A DNA stretch of 64,000 nucleotides, taken from NCBI GenBank assembly GCA_040882505.1, contig JBBEBE010000002.1:476556-540555 (forward strand), read 5' to 3'. Every line of letters begins with the position of its first letter. The stretch's first letter is position 1. The translations under genes were made by a program, and so were the position numbers. A model generated the notes under the pieces. The model was not told the origin of the DNA, did no database searches, and saw only the letters and a program-made list of their open reading frames with translations. Below, one piece after another: positions 53,520 to 61,970 of this stretch. Origin of the DNA: JBBEBE01 sp040882505. GTDB taxonomy: Bacteria > Bacteroidota > Rhodothermia > Balneolales > Balneolaceae.

Positions 53520-54721
53520 ACCGCGGTACATAATTCAAATTCTTCATCTTCGTGATATTTTAAAGCATAGATTTTATTCATGATCTCAATTAAACACATT
53601 TCATTCATTTTAATCGCATTTCCTGTGATAAATGACAAGCCTAATTTCCATGAATAAATAATCTCACCTTGATGAGCTTTATTAAAAATAGAGAATCCAT
53701 CTCCTATTTCAGGTTCAGAATCAAATAATAAATTTTCAACATCAAATAACTCAAAGCTTTCTGAATTATATTGAAGTTTTATTTTGTGAATTGAACCTTT
53801 GTTCAATTTGTTACTTGGGATTGATTGTGCAAAATTATTCAGATCGTCGTTTAATTGAGACTGTAGAATGATATAATTGTCTAAAACACCATCTGAACGC
53901 ATATCAGCGACCATTTCTTTGATATTTCTTGCATTGTAGAAAAAATCAGTCTCGAAAAAATCCGGGATGCTTATACTCCTACCAAAATCACTCCTAAGTT
54001 TTTCTGCAATAAAGAAGATTTCAATAGGATCTAAAGATTCGACAATATTCTTTAGATACTGATGAAGCTGTTCAATTTTTAATAATTCATTATATGCTAC
54101 TCTTTTTTGTTCTTTGAATATTTCAGGAAAGGTTCCATACCATTGATTTATCTCTTCTCGATATTCTGGGAGAATAGCATCAAAATCAGGTTTGCCAGAT
54201 GTCGGTTGTGCAAATATGTAAAGTCGATTCTTATAAAATTCAGCACATTGAATTGATGACTCAATTCGATCCAAAGCAAGCTTCTTGCTCTGGATTTCAT
54301 ACCTTTTAGATGCAAATACAGCATTTGAAACTATATTGTAGACTCCATCATTTTCGGGAAACCTTTCTACAATATCAGTTGAGGACAATAGATAGATTTT
54401 TTTGGATTCTTCGCTTCCCGTGTGTATTAATAAAAAAAACTCAAGACGATAGTTGCCTTTAGTATCAATTATAAAATCCCTATTTATATTATGAACAGTA
54501 TTCCCATTTTGTGAATACTTTGCTTGTACTATACCAAATCGAATAGGAGTCTCATCAAGTATATTTTTCTCGTGTAGTCTTCGTTGAATTATGAAATCAG
54601 CTCCATGTATATCAACCGACCTTTCTAATAACCAAAACCTGTCAATAAGAAATGATTTTGTTCGAGCTTCTCCAATTGAGCCATTTTGCATTGATTTAAG
54701 CCAAGATGGATGTTCACTCAT
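53477..54721 (-). CDS. DUF4365-like restriction-fold protein
   Basis: This 414-residue protein has an N-terminal domain with the DUF4365 pattern: GSIGEARTKSFLIDRFWLL, VDIHGADFIIQRRL and FGIVQAKYSQ (about residues 13-70), i.e. the E...D...QxK layout of PD-(D/E)XK-like nucleases. The remaining 300 residues are helical and unrecognised. DUF4365 proteins often appear near defence genes, which suits this location. Gene and cassette coincide: the start codon is about 40 bases from the attC core at 54757-54763, and the last codons run into the next attC. Confidence 0.72.
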   Translation of the reverse strand: MSEHPSWLKSMQNGSIGEARTKSFLIDRFWLLERSVDIHGADFIIQRRLHEKNILDETPIRFGIVQAKYSQNGNTVHNINRDFIIDTKGNYRLEFFLLIHTGSEESKKIYLLSSTDIVERFPENDGVYNIVSNAVFASKRYEIQSKKLALDRIESSIQCAEFYKNRLYIFAQPTSGKPDFDAILPEYREEINQWYGTFPEIFKEQKRVAYNELLKIEQLHQYLKNIVESLDPIEIFFIAEKLRSDFGRSISIPDFFETDFFYNARNIKEMVADMRSDGVLDNYIILQSQLNDDLNNFAQSIPSNKLNKGSIHKIKLQYNSESFELFDVENLLFDSEPEIGDGFSIFNKAHQGEIIYSWKLGLSFITGNAIKMNEMCLIEIMNKIYALKYHEDEEFELCTAVPNKRFLLTIYNTC

Positions 54722-54756
54722 TAATTCTCTCAGGATATTTGAAATTCATATTAGTT

Positions 54757-54847
54757 GCCTAACGGCCCAGCGTGTAAGCGGCGAGCCGAGTTGTTAAAAG
54801 TAAGGTTCCGAACCCTAAACGAGTCCGCTTAACACGCCTTGTTATAG
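54757..54847 (-). other. attC site of the first (membrane-protein) cassette
   Basis: This 91-base site runs from GCCTAAC (core, GTTAGGC on the minus strand, a perfect GTTRRRY) to GTTATAG. Arms CCCAGCGTGTAAGCGG and CCGCTTAACACGCC are near-perfect inverted repeats. This is the clearest attC in the window. Confidence 0.88.
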
Positions 54848-54939
54848 GGCGCGATTTACTACAGATTTATTGAGTTTTAAATACTGGATCAAATTATCCC
54901 TTATTTATTAAAAGAAAGTCTTTAATCAGATTTGAAAAT

Positions 54940-55137
54940 TTATGCCCCAGAGAAGAAACACATTCCACTTAAAATACAAAAACCTGTAGCAGCACCTCCC
55001 GCTCCAGATGTTAATGCTACATCTCTATAGTCATATAATGATGCTTTATATTCAACCTGCATGCCAAAATAAAATGCAAAGCAAGCGAATATGAGTCCGA
55101 GAATAAAAAGCCCAATTATTGTTTTCTTTTTTTCCAT
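54940..55137 (-). CDS. Small membrane protein in first cassette
   Basis: This 65-residue protein has two hydrophobic segments (about residues 7-25 and 45-62), a basic start MEKKKT, and two cysteines in the last helix. It starts at ATG 55137. I do not recognise it. It is the third small membrane-protein gene of the attI-proximal cassette, whose attC lies about 90 bases after its stop. Low complexity and small size leave some doubt that it is translated. Confidence 0.5.
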   Translation of the reverse strand: MEKKKTIIGLFILGLIFACFAFYFGMQVEYKASLYDYRDVALTSGAGGAATGFCILSGMCFFSGA

Positions 55138-55181
55138 AAATTTTAGTTTTACAGTTAAAACATCTGTTTAAGTGAGCTTCT

Positions 55182-55397
55182 CTAATTAGCCCAAATTTTG
55201 TATTCAACGTATGCAGAAACGGATATAAAGAAAATCCACAAATACCAAGTTTTAGGAAAGTCAAATACATCTCCCCGCCACCCAACTTCAGATGCTATTG
55301 CTAAAGTTAAAACAAGTAGGATTAATGGTATAGAAATGCTTAAAACAAGTTTTTGTTTCTTGTTGGGGTTGTTTGAGATTTTATCTAAAAACTTCAT
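55182..55397 (-). CDS. Small membrane protein in first cassette
   Basis: This 71-residue protein has two membrane segments (about residues 17-36 and 50-66), starts MKFLDKI, and has a polar loop with a tryptophan between the helices. It starts at ATG 55397. I do not recognise it. It lies between two other small membrane-protein genes in the same direction with no attC between them, so all three belong to one cassette. Confidence 0.5.
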   Translation of the reverse strand: MKFLDKISNNPNKKQKLVLSISIPLILLVLTLAIASEVGWRGDVFDFPKTWYLWIFFISVSAYVEYKIWAN

Positions 55398-55421
55398 TTC
55401 ATAAAATTTATGTGAGGTATT

Positions 55422-55856
55422 TTAAGTAAGATTCTTAACTATCGAAGGTGTAATACCAATGATGAAGAGCAAAATGCCCAAACTAAAGAAACCAATTTGC
55501 CACCAAAAAATTTTCCATGTTCTTTTTCCTAAAGTATCATACAAATCCCGATACTTCTGAATTTCTTCTTCAGATTTATTTTCTTCTCTCATTTTGGCTG
55601 CTTCTTTTGTAGCACGAAAATCTAGGAGACGATTTATTACGCAAAAGATTCCAAGAGCTACTGAAGCTAATAGAGAAAACATGGAAATAATTAGAATACA
55701 TTCTTGCCATGAATTAGTAGCTGCTATGTTTCCACCCAAAAGAATATTAACCTGAAAACCCAAAGAGGCTACTGAAAGACCTAAAATTAAATTAACAACA
55801 TAAGATAGCTGAGTTATAGTAATCGATTGCCACCGTATAAAGCTTTCTTTTTTCAT
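55422..55856 (-). CDS. Small polytopic membrane protein in first cassette
   Basis: This 144-residue protein has three to four membrane segments (about residues 15-32, 45-65 and 115-138) and a charged cytoplasmic stretch (RATKEAAKMREENKSEEEIQKYRD, shortened here) between the second and last. It starts at ATG 55856, 30 bases from the attI-like junction, and is thus the first gene of the array, the one best placed for expression from an attI-side promoter. I do not recognise a family. Toxin-like or holin-like roles can be imagined but not supported. Confidence 0.6.
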   Translation of the reverse strand: MKKESFIRWQSITITQLSYVVNLILGLSVASLGFQVNILLGGNIAATNSWQECILIISMFSLLASVALGIFCVINRLLDFRATKEAAKMREENKSEEEIQKYRDLYDTLGKRTWKIFWWQIGFFSLGILLFIIGITPSIVKNLT

Positions 55857-55885
55857 GATTTGAGTTTTTGATTTTCGCTTAAGCC

Positions 55886-56166
55886 CTATAACATTGTATT
55901 CTACGCACGCACCTGTACGCTTTTCTCTTCGCATAATATTTTATTTCGGGTCAGGTTGCAAATAACACATTGAAATGGAAGGATATGCGAAATAATCAGT
56001 ACTCCCGAAATTCGTAATAAGAGAAAAATATTGTAAGGAATGAGGGTACTCCGTGATCCTACGAATCATAAACCGGAAATATGATCCGGTAGTTTGAATC
56101 ATCCAATGCAGTGGAATTCGATAGCTGGGCCTCAGTGTATTTAGGAGGGTCTGATAGGAAATCAAT
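55886..56166 (-). other. attI-like region of the integron with core site
   Basis: CTATAAC at 55886-55892 is GTTATAG on the minus strand and repeats exactly the end of the first attC (GTTATAG at 54841-54847); both are followed by the same GGGC context. It marks the junction of the first cassette with the integrase side. The remaining 270 bases up to the integrase start hold no gene and must contain the integrase promoter and any cassette promoter. The reading frame at 55941-56180 is not credible. Confidence 0.65.
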
Positions 56167-57120
56167 TTGAAATTACTCAAACGAGTTGCTCGAGAAATTC
56201 GTAGAAGAAAGTACAGTCGCAGAACCGAAGAGGCCTACTGTCGATGGGTACGACATTATGTTCGGTATCACAAGATGACTCATCCGAGAGAGTTGAAACC
56301 GACGGATATGGAAGCATTTCTCAATTATCTGGCCGTGGATAGACGAGTGGCAGCGTCGACACAGAATCAAGCGTTGTCGGCTCTGGTGTTCCTCTACCGG
56401 GATGTACTTAAAATGGAAGTTGGCTATTTAAAGAACCTGAAACGGGCCAAGAAGCCGAAGAATCTCCCGGTGGTACTCTCTGTCGATGAGACGCTACGTC
56501 TGCTCAGTTGTATTGAAGGGATAGATGGTTTGGTTTGCAGGCTTATCTACGGCTCGGGACTTCGGATCTCCGAGGCGCTTCGGTTGAGAGTCCTGGATAC
56601 CGACTTTGATTATCACCAGATTACCATTCGTAGTGGAAAAGGCCAGAAGGATCGAGTAACCATGCTTCCGGAATCGCTTGTGGGGGAGCTTCAAAAGCAC
56701 ATTCAAAAGGTCAGGTTTCTTCATGAACAGGATCTTCAAAGAGGATTTGGTGAAACGCTTCTACCTGCTTCAGTGGCCTTGAAAAGTCCTGGAGCAGCTG
56801 CGGAGTTTAAATGGCAATATCTGTTTCCCTCCAGACATCGGAATCGTGATCCCCATTCCGGGCTTTATCACAGACACCATATCTCCCCGCGAAATATTCA
56901 GAAAGCGGTTCGAATAGGGGCAAGACAGGCTCGCATCGACAAGAAAGTAACACCCCATGTACTTAGGCACAGTTTTGCCACTCATCTTTTGCAGAACGGG
57001 TATGACATTCGGACAGTTCAGGAGCTGCTCGGACATCGGAGCGTCAAGACCACAATGGTTTATACGCATGTACTCAACAGAGGAGGGCGTGGAGTGGTAA
57101 GTCCACTGGATTTCCGTTGA
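56167..57120 (+). CDS. intI: Integron integrase (IntI-type tyrosine recombinase)
   Basis: This 317-residue tyrosine recombinase has the full catalytic set: R in GSGLRISEAL, K in GKGQKDR, HVLRHSF, GHRSVKTT and Tyr299 in MVYTH. Between strand and box II it carries the extra segment that separates IntI from XerC/D (AAEFKWQYLFPSRHR, then DPHSGLYHRHH), and it ends RGVVSPLD as other IntI proteins do. The start is TTG 56167: an in-frame TAG at 56155 excludes a longer version, and AGGA lies upstream. The gene is divergent from the cassette array, the classical integron layout. No frame damage is seen, so it may be active. Confidence 0.92.
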   Translation: MKLLKRVAREIRRRKYSRRTEEAYCRWVRHYVRYHKMTHPRELKPTDMEAFLNYLAVDRRVAASTQNQALSALVFLYRDVLKMEVGYLKNLKRAKKPKNLPVVLSVDETLRLLSCIEGIDGLVCRLIYGSGLRISEALRLRVLDTDFDYHQITIRSGKGQKDRVTMLPESLVGELQKHIQKVRFLHEQDLQRGFGETLLPASVALKSPGAAAEFKWQYLFPSRHRNRDPHSGLYHRHHISPRNIQKAVRIGARQARIDKKVTPHVLRHSFATHLLQNGYDIRTVQELLGHRSVKTTMVYTHVLNRGGRGVVSPLDFR

Positions 57121-57152
57121 CGGTTGACTGCATCTAAATTAATGTCAGAAGA

Positions 57153-58145
57153 CTACGGTTCGACCCGAAGGATGATTTTACCCGCGTTTTCATTGTCTTT
57201 CATTCGTTGATGGGCCTTCTCCACCTCTTTCCAGGAATAGACGGAATCGATGACGGGTCGGATAGTGCCTTGCTCGAGATGTTCGCGTGATTTATACCAG
57301 AATGAACGTGTGAGCTCCTCTTTGTAGGGTTTGCTCCGGTTTCTCAGAGTGGATCCGCAGATGGTGAGGCGTTTGCGAAGAATCGGGACCAAACTCATCT
57401 TCTCGACCGTAGCGCCACCCAGCATCGAAAGGATCACCATCCGCCCATCCATGGCCATTACATCGATGTTTTTCTCCCAGTACGGCGATCCCACAAAATC
57501 GATCACGAGGTTCAGGTGGTTCCCGCCAAGCTCCTTTCCAATGACCTGCGGAAAATCATCCGATTGATAGTTAATCGTGAGATCAGCCCCCAAAGTCCGG
57601 CAGAGGTCCAGTTTCTCTTGTCGGCTGGCAGTCGTGATCACAGTAGCGCCAAAGAGCTGTTTGGCGAGCTGAATGGCTGCGGTACCCACGCCACTGGCCC
57701 CGGCGTGAATCAACACGGTTTCGTTGTCAATAATCCTCCCCTCCCAGATGAGAGCCTGCCAGGCTGTTAAAAATACTTCGGGAATTGCAGCTGCCTCCTC
57801 AAAGGATAAGCTCTCCGGTTTAGGAATGGCCATTCCCTCCGGGATCACACAGTACTCCGCATATCCACCGCCTGGCAGAAGGCCAAATACAGCTTCGCCC
57901 GGTGAAAACGCCTCTACCCTATCCCCTACGGCCTCCACAACGCCGGACATCTCCAAACCCAAGATCGGAGACTCCCCTTCAGGTACGGGGTACTTGCCCG
58001 CCTTTTGTAGAAGGTCGGCACGGTTCAGAGCCGTTGCGTTGATCTTCACGAGTAGATCCTGCGGGCCCGGCTCCGGTTTGGGGTGCTCACCAAGAACCAT
58101 TCTGGATGTGGAAGGGTCAATAATAAGTGCCTTCATGGTTGTCAT
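57153..58145 (-). CDS. NAD(P)H-quinone oxidoreductase, PIG3 family
   Basis: This 330-residue enzyme of the MDR superfamily has a GroES-like N-terminal domain (LNRADLLQKAGKYPVP is the PIG3 hallmark) and a Rossmann domain with VLIHAGASGVGTAAIQLAK (about residues 145-165). Catalytic-zinc cysteines are absent, as in quinone reductases. It should reduce quinones or related electrophiles with NADPH. It starts at ATG 58145 (ATG 58136 is an alternative). It converges on the integron integrase and lies downstream of the NRDE gene. Confidence 0.88.
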   Translation of the reverse strand: MTTMKALIIDPSTSRMVLGEHPKPEPGPQDLLVKINATALNRADLLQKAGKYPVPEGESPILGLEMSGVVEAVGDRVEAFSPGEAVFGLLPGGGYAEYCVIPEGMAIPKPESLSFEEAAAIPEVFLTAWQALIWEGRIIDNETVLIHAGASGVGTAAIQLAKQLFGATVITTASRQEKLDLCRTLGADLTINYQSDDFPQVIGKELGGNHLNLVIDFVGSPYWEKNIDVMAMDGRMVILSMLGGATVEKMSLVPILRKRLTICGSTLRNRSKPYKEELTRSFWYKSREHLEQGTIRPVIDSVYSWKEVEKAHQRMKDNENAGKIILRVEP

Positions 58146-58207
58146 ACATCCTTGTCGTTAGGATCATCTTGTATTGTTCGCATCATCGGGTGGACCCATC
58201 ATACAGG

Positions 58208-58981
58208 TCAACGGTCACCTGCGTCAAACTCAAAATTGCTGGTCTCTTCCTCTTCGTTCACTCCTGGCCCATACCTGCGTTCAATAAAGGTGACGTGCCC
58301 ACTTTTGTCAATCAGCAGGATGGTGGATGATCGAGTTCCGTACATCTCGGTCTTTATGAACACGGAGGAGACCGCACGCTCCAACTCTCTTGGCAGGCCG
58401 GTATTGGGCAATTTCTCATCGGGAGCCCGAACATCCCGTTTGAGTAGATCGAAGAGCCTCTCTTCCGTGATCTCTTCTTCCTCGATGGCCAGACGTAGAT
58501 CTTCGCGCGTCTGCTCGACTTTCGGCCAGGATGTATTTAGAAGGTGATTGCTTAGCCCATAGAGCCCGGGGTCGAGGCGGACAGGCTCATGTACTTTATT
58601 GGAGTAGTACATCAATTTCTCTGTCGTTCCGGCCAGCAGATTAAACCCGTTGTAGCGATTCGCCTTGCGATCCACGTTGTCAAGGTAGGTTTCAGGGTCA
58701 CCGCCATTCACCAGGTAGTCCAAGACTAGATGACCTCTGCTGGGCGCATCCTTCTTGATCATGGACAGGTCCCTGTAGTTGGTCACCGCAGAAAAGGTGC
58801 CACTCGTTGTGATCCCCATCCAGGTCCCTCCAGACTGAAGATCTTTTCCGGCCAAGACGTGGGGATGCTCCTCCCAAAAATGTGCTTCCTTGGTGGGGCG
58901 ACTGTAAAACTCATCCCGATTTGCGGCAAAGATGAGATCGTAGGTCGGATGCTGCTTATAGGAAAAGACGATCAGGCACAT
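58208..58981 (-). CDS. NRDE/TANGO2 family protein
   Basis: This 257-residue protein begins MCLIVFSYKQHP with the conserved N-terminal cysteine and has NRDEFYSRPT (about residues 21-30), GGTWMGI and AVTNYRD, the signature of the TANGO2/NRDE family. The N-terminal Cys and fold recall Ntn hydrolases; the human relative is linked to haem and lipid handling. The biochemical reaction is not established for bacterial members. It reads leftward, 62 bases before the quinone oxidoreductase gene. Confidence 0.88.
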   Translation of the reverse strand: MCLIVFSYKQHPTYDLIFAANRDEFYSRPTKEAHFWEEHPHVLAGKDLQSGGTWMGITTSGTFSAVTNYRDLSMIKKDAPSRGHLVLDYLVNGGDPETYLDNVDRKANRYNGFNLLAGTTEKLMYYSNKVHEPVRLDPGLYGLSNHLLNTSWPKVEQTREDLRLAIEEEEITEERLFDLLKRDVRAPDEKLPNTGLPRELERAVSSVFIKTEMYGTRSSTILLIDKSGHVTFIERRYGPGVNEEEETSNFEFDAGDR

Positions 58982-59062
58982 GATGAATCAACTTGTAGGG
59001 TGCGTTGTCCGGGTAACGTAGCCGAAACGGGTTCAGTGCTGGTGCTCAAGAGAGTGTGTTGA

Positions 59063-60460
59063 TCATCTGCTTGACGAAAAGTGCCGATCGGCAAACATCA
59101 GAAACTGCTCCCAGTCGTAGGCCGTGACGGCGTGCCCTCCACTACGGATGTGGTATCCGATGGTTCCCGACACTGGTTGATCCACCTCCGGCAATGTAGT
59201 TGCAGGAAGCCCTTCCAAACCGTAGAGTCGCCAAGCCGGGGTCGCCTCCACGGCGGAGAGGAACTCCCCTTTCGGGTCTGCCCATGTATCCTCCACGGCG
59301 CTGGCCACATAGAGTGGCCTGGGGGCGATCAATGCCAGCAGCATGTGCTGATCGACGGGCAGCTCAGCCTCCCGTTCGTTGTACCGGTTGTGATTCTCAC
59401 AGAACCAATGCGGGAAACTGGTGTTGATGACTCCCACGGTCTCTCCAAGCTTCCGACGGGAAAGCGCGGCGCCCCCACACCCGGAGTTGTTGGAGATCAC
59501 GATACCAAAGCGCTCATCCGTCGCTCCGGCCCAAAGTGCCGCCTTGCCGAGCCGGGAATGTCCCAACACGGCAATCCTCTGATGATCGATTGCCTCATCT
59601 GCCTCCAGATAGTCCATCATCCGGCTCAGGCCCCAGGCCCACGCCGCAAGTGTCCCCCACTCATCTGCAGCCGGTTTCGCTGTACTGCCGTAGGAGAGCG
59701 CTCGAACCCCCTCGTACAGCCGGTTGTGCTCATCCGGCTCCATATCCCCAGCATAGGCGGTCACGACGGCATACCCTCTGCTGAGAACCTCCTCCACTTG
59801 CCATCGCTCGCTGTAGACCCCTCGGGTCTCCTCGGTTGCCCGGTTGTCTTGGATCCCGATGCTATCATTGGGTCTCATCCACTTGTTGGAGATCAAAATC
59901 TCCTCATCGTCATGGATCGTGTGATTGCCGTAGAAATTGAGTCCCATGAACGCCGGTACCCGGCCGGCCACTCCATTCGGGAGGTAGATCAACAGCTCGA
60001 TGGAGACCTCGGAACCGTTCTCCTCGTTTGTCAGTTGGATCGTCGCCTCTTTTCGGGTCGCGAGGCCCCCCAATGCCTGATCGTCAACGGATCGGACCTG
60101 GTACGATGTCTCATAATCGAATGCAGGAACCCGGCCATAAACCTGGGCCCGGAACTGCTCCAGAAGCTCCGGTCTGCGCTGACGCGTCCATGTCTCTGTG
60201 TCCTCCACTCTGCTCCCGCTTTCCAATCGTAGTAGATCGGGGAGCTGATAGTCCGGAACATCGGCCTCCACTCTAGTCACCTTCTCCCGGTAGTACCGGT
60301 TCAGCCAGCTGCGAGCCCTCTCAAACTCATCGGACTGATCGGTTGTCTGCAACAGATTTTCATAGTGGAGGACGCTATCTGCAGCGGTAGTCGTCTGCGC
60401 GAAAGCGTGAAAGGTGAAACAGAGGGTAAACAGGGCGGTGAGCAGAAAAAGACGGTTCAT
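59063..60460 (-). CDS. Secreted glucuronoyl/acetylxylan-esterase-like hydrolase
   Basis: This 465-residue exported alpha/beta hydrolase starts at ATG 60460 (MNRLFLLTALF, signal cut after HAFA). The nucleophile stretch is GHSRLGKAALWAGA, the conserved G-x-SRxGK pattern of CE15 glucuronoyl esterases, where CSRMGK is usual. A glutamate-free NNSGCGGAALSRR loop and SGGHAVTAYDW near the end provide the expected histidine. CE15-type enzymes cut ester links between lignin and glucuronoxylan, but these bacterial relatives vary in substrate. No polysaccharide locus surrounds it, so its target is open. Confidence 0.82.
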   Translation of the reverse strand: MNRLFLLTALFTLCFTFHAFAQTTTAADSVLHYENLLQTTDQSDEFERARSWLNRYYREKVTRVEADVPDYQLPDLLRLESGSRVEDTETWTRQRRPELLEQFRAQVYGRVPAFDYETSYQVRSVDDQALGGLATRKEATIQLTNEENGSEVSIELLIYLPNGVAGRVPAFMGLNFYGNHTIHDDEEILISNKWMRPNDSIGIQDNRATEETRGVYSERWQVEEVLSRGYAVVTAYAGDMEPDEHNRLYEGVRALSYGSTAKPAADEWGTLAAWAWGLSRMMDYLEADEAIDHQRIAVLGHSRLGKAALWAGATDERFGIVISNNSGCGGAALSRRKLGETVGVINTSFPHWFCENHNRYNEREAELPVDQHMLLALIAPRPLYVASAVEDTWADPKGEFLSAVEATPAWRLYGLEGLPATTLPEVDQPVSGTIGYHIRSGGHAVTAYDWEQFLMFADRHFSSSR

Positions 60461-60527
60461 GTGGAGTCGGGGCTTTGGTTGCATACATTCATTACAATCT
60501 ACATATCTACAGGAAGAAACATAAAAC

Positions 60528-61676
60528 ATGTCAGAGCCGCTCAGAATGACGCCTAACCAACAACAACCTGGTCGGAATTCAACCTCGAAAACGACTGCGC
60601 GAGTTCTGATCAAGACAGAGATCGTCGTGATTGGCGCAGGCCAGGCGGGCCTCTCCTCTGCCTATCACTTGCAGAGGAACGGGTTGGAACCAGGAAGTGG
60701 ATTTGTGGTACTGGACCGATCGGAGGCTCCGGGCGGAGCGTGGCAACACCGCTGGCCCTCCTTGACGCTCAGCACCGTGAATGGCATTCATGACTTGCCC
60801 GGAATGAGCTTCTCCGAAGCGATCGAAGTGGACGATACAGATGTCCAGGCCCGTATTGCCGTTCCCCAGTATTTCAAAAAGTATGAGGAGGCGTTCGACA
60901 TCCCCGTCTACCGACCGGTCATTGTGCAGGCTGTGTGTGATCGAGATGAGCGGTTTCGGGTAGAAACGGATGGCCCTCATTTTTCTGCCCGCGGAATTAT
61001 CAGCGCAACAGGCACCTGGCAAAGCCCTCACCTGCCAGAATACCCCGGGAAAGATCGGTTCAACGGACGTCAGCTTCACACCAAAGAGTATCAGACAGCA
61101 GAGGAGTTTGAAGGTGAACACGTTCTCGTTGTCGGAGCAGGAATCTCTGCCTTGCAGCTCCTCGATGAGATTTCCCAGGTGACCAAAACGACGTGGGTGA
61201 CCCGGCGGCCACCGGATTTTCGCGAGGGTTCCTTCACACCGGAAGATGGCCGGGCAGCCGTAGCGATCGTTGAGGAGCGAGTCCGGAATGGACTCCCGCC
61301 TGGCTCTGTCGTCTCCCTGACAGGTCTGCCGGTCACACCGCGAATCGAATCGATGAGGGAGCGGGGTGTTCTAAATCGCCTTCCCATGTTCAGTGAGATC
61401 ACGGAATCGGGCGTCCGCTGGTCCGATGGCACCGAGATGGAGGTCGATACCATACTCTGGTGCACCGGATTTCGAAGTTCGATTGATCACCTGGCTCCGC
61501 TCATGCTTCGAAATGATCAGGGCGGAATCACACTTGGAGGACGGCTTGCTACCCAAGTGGTGAAGAATCCGCGAATTCACCTGGTAGGTTATGGCCCCTC
61601 TGCCTCTACGATTGGCGCCAACCGTGCCGGCGGGGCTGCAGCTATGGAGCTCTTGAAGACGCTGGAGGATCTATAA
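60528..61676 (+). CDS. Flavin-dependent monooxygenase-like NAD(P)-binding protein
   Basis: This 382-residue flavoprotein has two dinucleotide-binding motifs: GAGQAGLSSAYHL (about residues 36-48) for FAD and VVGAGISALQLL (about 196-207) for NAD(P)H. LLDRSEAPGGAWQHRW-like sequence and GTWQSPHLPEYPG are typical of the group B monooxygenase/TrkA-like class. It would oxidise a small molecule or act as a reductase. The gene is divergent from the esterase gene (67-base gap). A cysteine-based thioredoxin-reductase active site is absent. Confidence 0.82.
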   Translation: MSEPLRMTPNQQQPGRNSTSKTTARVLIKTEIVVIGAGQAGLSSAYHLQRNGLEPGSGFVVLDRSEAPGGAWQHRWPSLTLSTVNGIHDLPGMSFSEAIEVDDTDVQARIAVPQYFKKYEEAFDIPVYRPVIVQAVCDRDERFRVETDGPHFSARGIISATGTWQSPHLPEYPGKDRFNGRQLHTKEYQTAEEFEGEHVLVVGAGISALQLLDEISQVTKTTWVTRRPPDFREGSFTPEDGRAAVAIVEERVRNGLPPGSVVSLTGLPVTPRIESMRERGVLNRLPMFSEITESGVRWSDGTEMEVDTILWCTGFRSSIDHLAPLMLRNDQGGITLGGRLATQVVKNPRIHLVGYGPSASTIGANRAGGAAAMELLKTLEDL

Positions 61677-61750
61677 GATGTGATCTGTCAGCTTAGACCT
61701 TCCAGCTCTTTCTTCTGGTTGCATCGCTTGCTAGCAAACTGGGCTTCGCT

Positions 61751-61942
61751 TTATGCTCCAAGATGCTTGAGAAGTTCGTACACCAAAAAAGCGGGCCACA
61801 CGAAGGCTTTCAAGATTCCCAAAACTCCTCCCCAAAAACTGGTCGTATGACTTATGAAATAGACCAACGCCCCGATCCAGCCTAGTCCGTACATGCCACC
61901 CGAAACACCTTGACTCGCCTGCTTGCTCTTTTTGTCTTCCAT
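61751..61942 (-). CDS. Small membrane protein
   Basis: This 63-residue protein has a polar start MEDKKSKQASQG, then two hydrophobic segments (about residues 18-33 and 36-57). It starts at ATG 61942. The layout resembles short conserved membrane proteins of Bacteroidota-like genomes, but I do not recognise a named family. It follows the DHFR-fold gene by 28 bases in the same direction. Confidence 0.6.
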   Translation of the reverse strand: MEDKKSKQASQGVSGGMYGLGWIGALVYFISHTTSFWGGVLGILKAFVWPAFLVYELLKHLGA

Positions 61943-61970
61943 CGTCCTTTAGTCCAATTCTTTTTGATAG

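Larger units (their letters stand above)
45025..57120. mobile_element. Chromosomal integron: integrase, attI and at least five cassettes
   Basis: The integrase gene, an attI-like junction and four attC sites define cassettes read leftward: (1) 54763-55891, three small membrane proteins; (2) 53437-54762, DUF4365-like protein; (3) 51437-53436, PARIS-like fusion; (4) 46383-51436, three-gene ABC-3C operon with an IS in its attC; (5) from 46382 leftward, HEPN protein and a truncated nuclease-like gene whose attC is lost to IS21. All cassette genes lie on the minus strand, and the stretch is much richer in A+T than its flanks. Confidence 0.85.

Noticed and set aside
55941..56180. Minus-strand 79-codon frame upstream of the integrase
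   Set aside because: It overlaps the integrase start and attI region and has no family features, so it is treated as non-coding.
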